DNA of 64,000 bases, from the NCBI RefSeq assembly GCF_001661265.1, contig NW_017567014.1:248001-312000 (forward strand), in the 5' to 3' direction. How positions within the stretch are numbered: the first letter of the stretch is position 1; every line of letters begins with the position of its first letter. Positions 60,225 to 64,000 of this stretch are shown in pieces. Origin of the DNA: Saitoella complicata NRRL Y-17804. Lineage: Eukaryota; Ascomycota; Saitoellomycetes; Saitoellales; Saitoellaceae. Under the pieces are notes generated by a model. It did no database searches. It saw only the letters and a program-made list of their open reading frames with translations, and had not been told where the DNA came from. The position numbers were made by a program, and so were the translations under genes.

Positions 60225-60260
60225 ACGCGCGCGCGCGTTACGCAACTTATAAAATATAAG
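60225..60260 (+). promoter_or_regulatory. CG-alternating palindrome and TATA box before KH gene
   Basis: ACGCGCGCGCGCGT (14-base palindrome, 60225-60238) is followed closely by TATAAAATATAAG (60248-60260). Together they look like a core promoter for the KH-domain gene downstream. The alternating run could take Z form or bind MBF-like factors that recognise ACGCG. Confidence 0.45.
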
Positions 60261-60561
60261 CTTGGAAATTTGTCAGCGCTTTGCGAAAGGAACAGGTCAG
60301 CGAGTTCATCGGCGTTTAGCACACAAGCTCTTTCTGTTTTTCGAATCTCTATCACCCTCAATGAGCGTGCTGTCTGCCGTCCGGTCCTCGTACTCTCGAC
60401 GTCTCGTCGGCACCGTCCGCGGCATGATCCCGTGCGCCTGCGGAAACGGGACCTTACTAGGCTCAAGGTCCGTCGTGCAAGTGGCTCGCCTGGCGCTACA
60501 GACACCGCAACACCGCAAAACTCAGCGAAGTCCAAGTTCTTTTTCATCCTTCCATACGGAC

Positions 60562-61668
60562 ATGTCTTCCTCTTCTCCCCCGTACACCAACCCCTCCGCT
60601 GAGCACGATGCTGGCGCGGACGACGTCACCGGTTACATGGAGTCGCTCTCGTTGAATGAGACTGGAAAGCAGCAGCAGGGCGAGGAGGCGACTGGTGAGG
60701 GGTACGGCCAGGTTACTTTCCGTGCTCTCATTACCTCCAAGGAAGCCGGTATCATCATTGGCAAGGCTGGTGCGGTCATGGCCGAGATGCGCGAAAAGAC
60801 TGGTGTCAAAGCCGGTGTTTCGAAGAACACGGTTGGTGTGAACGACCGCGTTCTCACCATGACCGGTGAAATTGACGGCGTCGCGCGCTTTTTGAGTATG
60901 TGCGCAGACAGAATCGATGCGGAGGGTTTCCACGCTGAGGCCGGAGCTGCTGTAGCCAAGAGTGCTGAGATCAGGCTTTTGTGTCCGACGAGTTTGGTTG
61001 GGTATGTTATCGGCCGTGCAGGTGCTAGGATCAAGGAGATCCGTGAGACGTCCGGTGTCGATATCCACGTCGAGTCCAACGAGCTTCCCGGTTCCTCCGA
61101 GCGTATCGTCGAGGTGAGGGGAAGTGGCGAGGGCGTCCGTACCGCCGTCTCCAAGATCGGTGCCATCTTGGCGGAAAACTGGGAGAGGGGAATGGGAACG
61201 GTCTTGTATAACCCCCTTGGGCACGAGCAGAATGTGCAGAAGCGTAATGTTGGGAACTACTTGTGGTCGAGAGGAGGTGAACGTAGCACTAGGGGTCCAT
61301 CGGATCGGAGGTCCCAGCAGCCCCGGGAGTCCGCTGCGTCGCTTACCACCTCCACCAACGACGCCGAAGAGCCCTCCTCCACCACCACCGGCGACGAAAT
61401 CGTCCAAAACATCTCCATCCCCGGCGACATGGTCGGCTGCATCATCGGCCGCGGCGGCTCCAAAATCACTGAAATCCGCCGCCTCTCCGGAGCTAACATC
61501 AACATTGCGAAATTGCCCCACGAGGGTGGTGAGCGGATGTTTACGTTGAGAGGGAGTGCGGAGCAGAACGAGAAGGCGTTGTTTTTGTTGTATCAGCAGT
61601 TGGAGGGGGAGAAGGAGAGGAGGACTGAGGAGGCTGCTGCTCAGGCTGCGCAGGCTGAGCAGGAGTAG
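60562..61668 (+). CDS. Triple KH-domain RNA-binding protein (PCBP/Rnc1 type)
   Basis: An RNA-binding protein of 368 residues with three type-1 KH domains: about 51-115 (IIIGKAGAVMAEMRE), 136-205 (YVIGRAGARIKEIRE) and 281-348 (CIIGRGGSKITEIRR). All three GxxG loops are intact. Relatives are fission yeast Rnc1, budding yeast Pbp2/Hek2 and animal poly(C)-binding proteins, which control mRNA stability and localisation. An Arg/Ser-rich linker separates KH2 and KH3. I begin at MSSSSPPYTN, but the frame is open upstream with an ATG at 60361. That would add 67 Arg-rich residues with no acidic residue before the last one, resembling a mitochondrial presequence. No intron was needed. Confidence 0.88.
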   Translation: MSSSSPPYTNPSAEHDAGADDVTGYMESLSLNETGKQQQGEEATGEGYGQVTFRALITSKEAGIIIGKAGAVMAEMREKTGVKAGVSKNTVGVNDRVLTMTGEIDGVARFLSMCADRIDAEGFHAEAGAAVAKSAEIRLLCPTSLVGYVIGRAGARIKEIRETSGVDIHVESNELPGSSERIVEVRGSGEGVRTAVSKIGAILAENWERGMGTVLYNPLGHEQNVQKRNVGNYLWSRGGERSTRGPSDRRSQQPRESAASLTTSTNDAEEPSSTTTGDEIVQNISIPGDMVGCIIGRGGSKITEIRRLSGANINIAKLPHEGGERMFTLRGSAEQNEKALFLLYQQLEGEKERRTEEAAAQAAQAEQE

Positions 61669-62208
61669 GAGTAGGAGAGTTTTTTTTTTCATACTGGAGG
61701 GGGGTCCGATATGTTTTAGGTTGCTGTTGCTGGTGCTGGTGCTACAAAAGTGGGATGTGTGCTATGTTATGGGTCGACGAGCCTCCCATTGTTGAGTCAA
61801 TTTTGTACTGTATAATGCCATAATGGCTACGTTCGCTGTGGATTAGGTCGAAAGGATCGTTTTACTTCTTCATGTTACTATTCTTCCTATTGCGCACATG
61901 TTCCACCTTGATCCGCCAAGCATCTTCCGAGGCTCGAATGCCCTTTTCCGTCACGTATGTCTCATGGGCATACGATACGTCCCAAGGTTCACGGCAATCA
62001 TGCAAATCCGCTCAAAAGGTACCAACCAAATCGCCCATCATCATTCAAAATCCTCGTCACACAGATGCAAACCACCCCCTCCACAAGCTTTACAAAGAAG
62101 CACCGCTCCAAGAAGCCTTGACACCATCCATTGGGTATAGAACACATCCTCATCTCCTGTACGCACCCGTCACGTCACGAGCGCACACCGACTGCAGCAC
62201 ACCCTCCT
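61669..62208. other. convergent intergenic stretch
   Basis: 540 bases between the KH gene stop and the OST4 stop. It starts with a T-rich run at 61680-61690. No further gene is seen. Confidence 0.4.
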
Positions 62209-62364
62209 TCATTGAGAAGCACCGACGTGTCCCTTCACACCCTTCGTCGCGCTCGGCATCTGCACGGGCTTTGCGTTCACGCTCAAGTAGTGGTATAGCA
62301 CGATCAAGACCATCATTCCTGTGCCGAGCCAGATTGCGATGGAGTTTAGTTGTTCGTCGGTCAT
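62209..62364 (-). CDS. OST4: Oligosaccharyltransferase subunit Ost4
   Basis: A minimal subunit of the ER oligosaccharyltransferase, which stabilises Ost3 and Stt3 in the complex for N-glycosylation. It has 51 residues from MTDEQLNSIAIWLGTG; yeast Ost4 has 36 and begins almost the same way (DEQLNSLAI). A single transmembrane helix (IWLGTGMMVLIVLYHYL) fills the N-terminal half. The C-terminal tail is about 15 residues longer than in yeast and polar. The frame is open 17 codons upstream to another ATG, but the family start is at this one. Genes of this size are easily missed. It is divergent from the SSU1-like gene. Confidence 0.85.
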   Translation of the reverse strand: MTDEQLNSIAIWLGTGMMVLIVLYHYLSVNAKPVQMPSATKGVKGHVGASQ

Positions 62365-62684
62365 CGTGTTGATATGGTATGGGCCTACAGGGTTCGTGTG
62401 TAGTTTCGGTTGCAATTAAGTGGCGGATACTTGCAATGGCTTTGAGACTGACTTCTGGAGACAGGTGCGATCGTGTGAGTGATTCGTCGTCAAATGTAGG
62501 CCTGTCAACACGTACTGTACACAAGCGTAGCCGTTACGCTCGGCGGTTCGGTATCGAACTGCCGCTGACGCAACGGAGGGAGCGACGTCGCACAAAACGC
62601 ACACCATCACAAAATCATTATCGCACAAAAACATCGCAACCCAGACAGGGTTCATGATCATTCAGCATCTTTTTTACGGCTCAT
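62365..62684. promoter_or_regulatory. divergent promoter region OST4 / SSU1-like
   Basis: 320 bases between divergent starts. The longer open frames over it have no recognisable content. An AT-rich part lies before the SSU1-like ATG. Confidence 0.35.
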
Positions 62685-64000
62685 ATGAACAAAAACCCAA
62701 GCACGGATAAGCCCGCTTCGGGGGGTGCTGAAGCTTCGAATGCCACGGTAGTCGCCAATAAAGCACTACGAGATCGAATCAAGCATTTTACTCCATCGTA
62801 AGCTGCTTCATCATTAAATCTTTGTTCCGGATAAAGCGTAACGGCGGCTCCAGATGGTTTAGTATAACGATGGGGACGGGGATCGTCTCTATCCTCCTTC
62901 ATCAACTCCCGTACCAGTTCCCGGGTCTGCACGTCATCTCGACCGTTATTTATCTCGTCAATGTCATTTTGTTCGTGATTTTCTCGGTTATATCGATTGC
63001 GAGGTATACGATATATCCCTATATCGGGGTGTTGATGCTTAAGCACCCTGTGCAGAGTATGATCTTGGGGACGGTGCCGATGGGGTTGAGTACAATCGTG
63101 AACATGACAGTTTTCGTTGCCGTTCAGGATGCGGGGTTTGGAGCATGGTCGTGGAAGCTTGCATGGAGCTTGTGGTGGTTTGATGCCATATGGTCTCTGC
63201 TCACTTGTCTGGGCGTTCCGTTCTTGATGTACGTACAACTGGTAGGCAAATTGGGCATAGGGACCTTGCTAACACGCATCGAAGGATCTCCGTACACCAA
63301 CAGTCACTTGAGAAAATGACCGCAGTCGTCCTCCTCCCCATTGTCTCCACCATCGTCGCCGCAGCCTCCGGCGGCGTAGTCGCTCAAATTCTCCCACGCC
63401 CTCACGCGGTAACGACCCTTGTCGCATCGTACATCCTATGGGGTACCGGCATCCCCCTCGCCCTTTCCGTGATCGTCCTCTACCTCCACAGGCTCACAAT
63501 CTATAAACTCCCCAGTCGAGAGGTGATCGTGTCGACGTTCTTGCCGTTGGGTCCGTTGGGGCAGGGTGCGTTTGGGCTGATGAAGTTGGGAAGCGTCGCG
63601 AAGGGGATTGGCTGGCCGACACAGAGTGCAGGCGAGATTTATTACACGGCAGGGTTGTGGGTTGGGTTGATTATGTGGGGGTATGGGTTGGTGTGGTTGG
63701 TGTTTGCGTCGGGCGCGATTGTAGTTTCGCTGCCAAGATTTCCGTTCAATATGGGGTGGTGGGGGTTTACGTTTCCGCTCGGTGTATACACGCTTGCCAC
63801 GACGACTTTAGGAAACGAGTTGGATTTAGGGTTCTTCAGGGTGTTGGGGACGATCTTTTCTTGCGTCGTGGTGTTGTTGTGGATCGTTGTGACATGGAAG
63901 ACATTGTCGGATGGGGTCTTCGGCGGCAAGCTATTTGTGAGTCCGTGTGTTATGGAAGATGAGAAGGAAAGGTTGTCAAGAAGGCAGCTGAATGAATGTG
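62685..64000 (+). CDS. SSU1: SSU1-like sulfite/malate (TDT family) transporter, 3' end outside window
   Basis: A plasma-membrane tellurite-resistance/dicarboxylate family transporter; the fungal SSU1 branch exports sulfite. Exons are 62685-62797, 62854-63228 and 63285 to beyond 64000 (introns 56 nt each, second with GCTAAC branch). After a polar 35-residue tail comes the family opening HFTPSWFSITMGTGIVSILLHQLPY. About ten hydrophobic segments follow, with VPMGLSTIVNM, LPIVSTIVAAASGGVVAQIL, FLPLGPLGQGAFGLM and the late FPFNMGWWGFTFPLGVY. The end GGKLFVSPC resembles the conserved SSU1 C-terminus, so only the hydrophilic tail is missing. Sulfite versus malate as substrate is not decided by sequence alone, though the length and blocks favour SSU1. 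Confidence 0.9.

Overview
The window is nuclear DNA of an ascomycete fungus. Genes are densely packed on both strands. Protein-coding genes have zero to six introns, mostly 49-77 nt with GT...AG ends and CTAAC/CTAAT-like branch sequences. The gene content is fungal: a Stb3-domain protein, an Rrn9-like protein, an FHA-plus-forkhead factor, an Ark/Prk kinase, an HPP protein, an L-arabinitol dehydrogenase and an SSU1-type transporter. A likely complex I assembly methyltransferase (NDUFAF5 type) and dynactin p62 argue against Saccharomyces- or Schizosaccharomyces-like yeasts that lost complex I. An early-diverging ascomycete (Taphrinomycotina-like, such as Saitoella) or a filamentous ascomycete fits; the exact lineage is inference only.

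Layout. 0-12.5 kb: 3' part of 5-oxoprolinase, Stb3-like regulator, a gene-free stretch holding an unexplained array of hairpin and motif units (5911-6682), MTQ2, an Rrn9-like protein with a zinc finger, a six-intron myotubularin phosphatase and a Yippee protein. 12.5-18 kb: a secreted cysteine-rich protein and an MFS drug/polyamine transporter separated by long non-coding stretches. 18-37 kb: a compact housekeeping block with forkhead factor, TPR-J co-chaperone, TOP3, NmrA-like oxidoreductase, RRS1, MOT1 (5.9 kb without introns) and an Ark/Prk kinase. 37-44 kb: a looser region with two F-box genes or remnants, an unknown six-helix membrane protein, RPS3 (with an unusually long intron) and a hypothetical ORF containing a near-perfect long hairpin (42494-42670). 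44-54 kb: metabolic and accessory genes, namely L-arabinitol dehydrogenase, HPP protein, two flavoproteins, a small stress-type protein, a hypothetical acidic protein and a stand-alone copy of the C-terminal domain of EXD2. 54-64 kb: C2H2/fungal-trans factor, NDUFAF5, dynactin p62, a triple-KH protein, a tiny OST4 gene and the start of an SSU1/TDT transporter.

Functional themes. Ribosome production and translation are well represented (RRS1, RPS3, Rrn9-like, MTQ2, and Stb3, which in yeast binds ribosome-biogenesis promoters). Several neighbours are divergent pairs sharing short promoters: MTQ2/Rrn9-like (169 bp), DnaJ/TOP3 (213 bp) and NDUFAF5/dynactin p62 (147 bp). No intact transposon, CRISPR array, rRNA gene or convincing tRNA was seen. 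The two signals I cannot explain and would look at first are the five-unit array at 5911-6682 and the long hairpin at 42494-42670.
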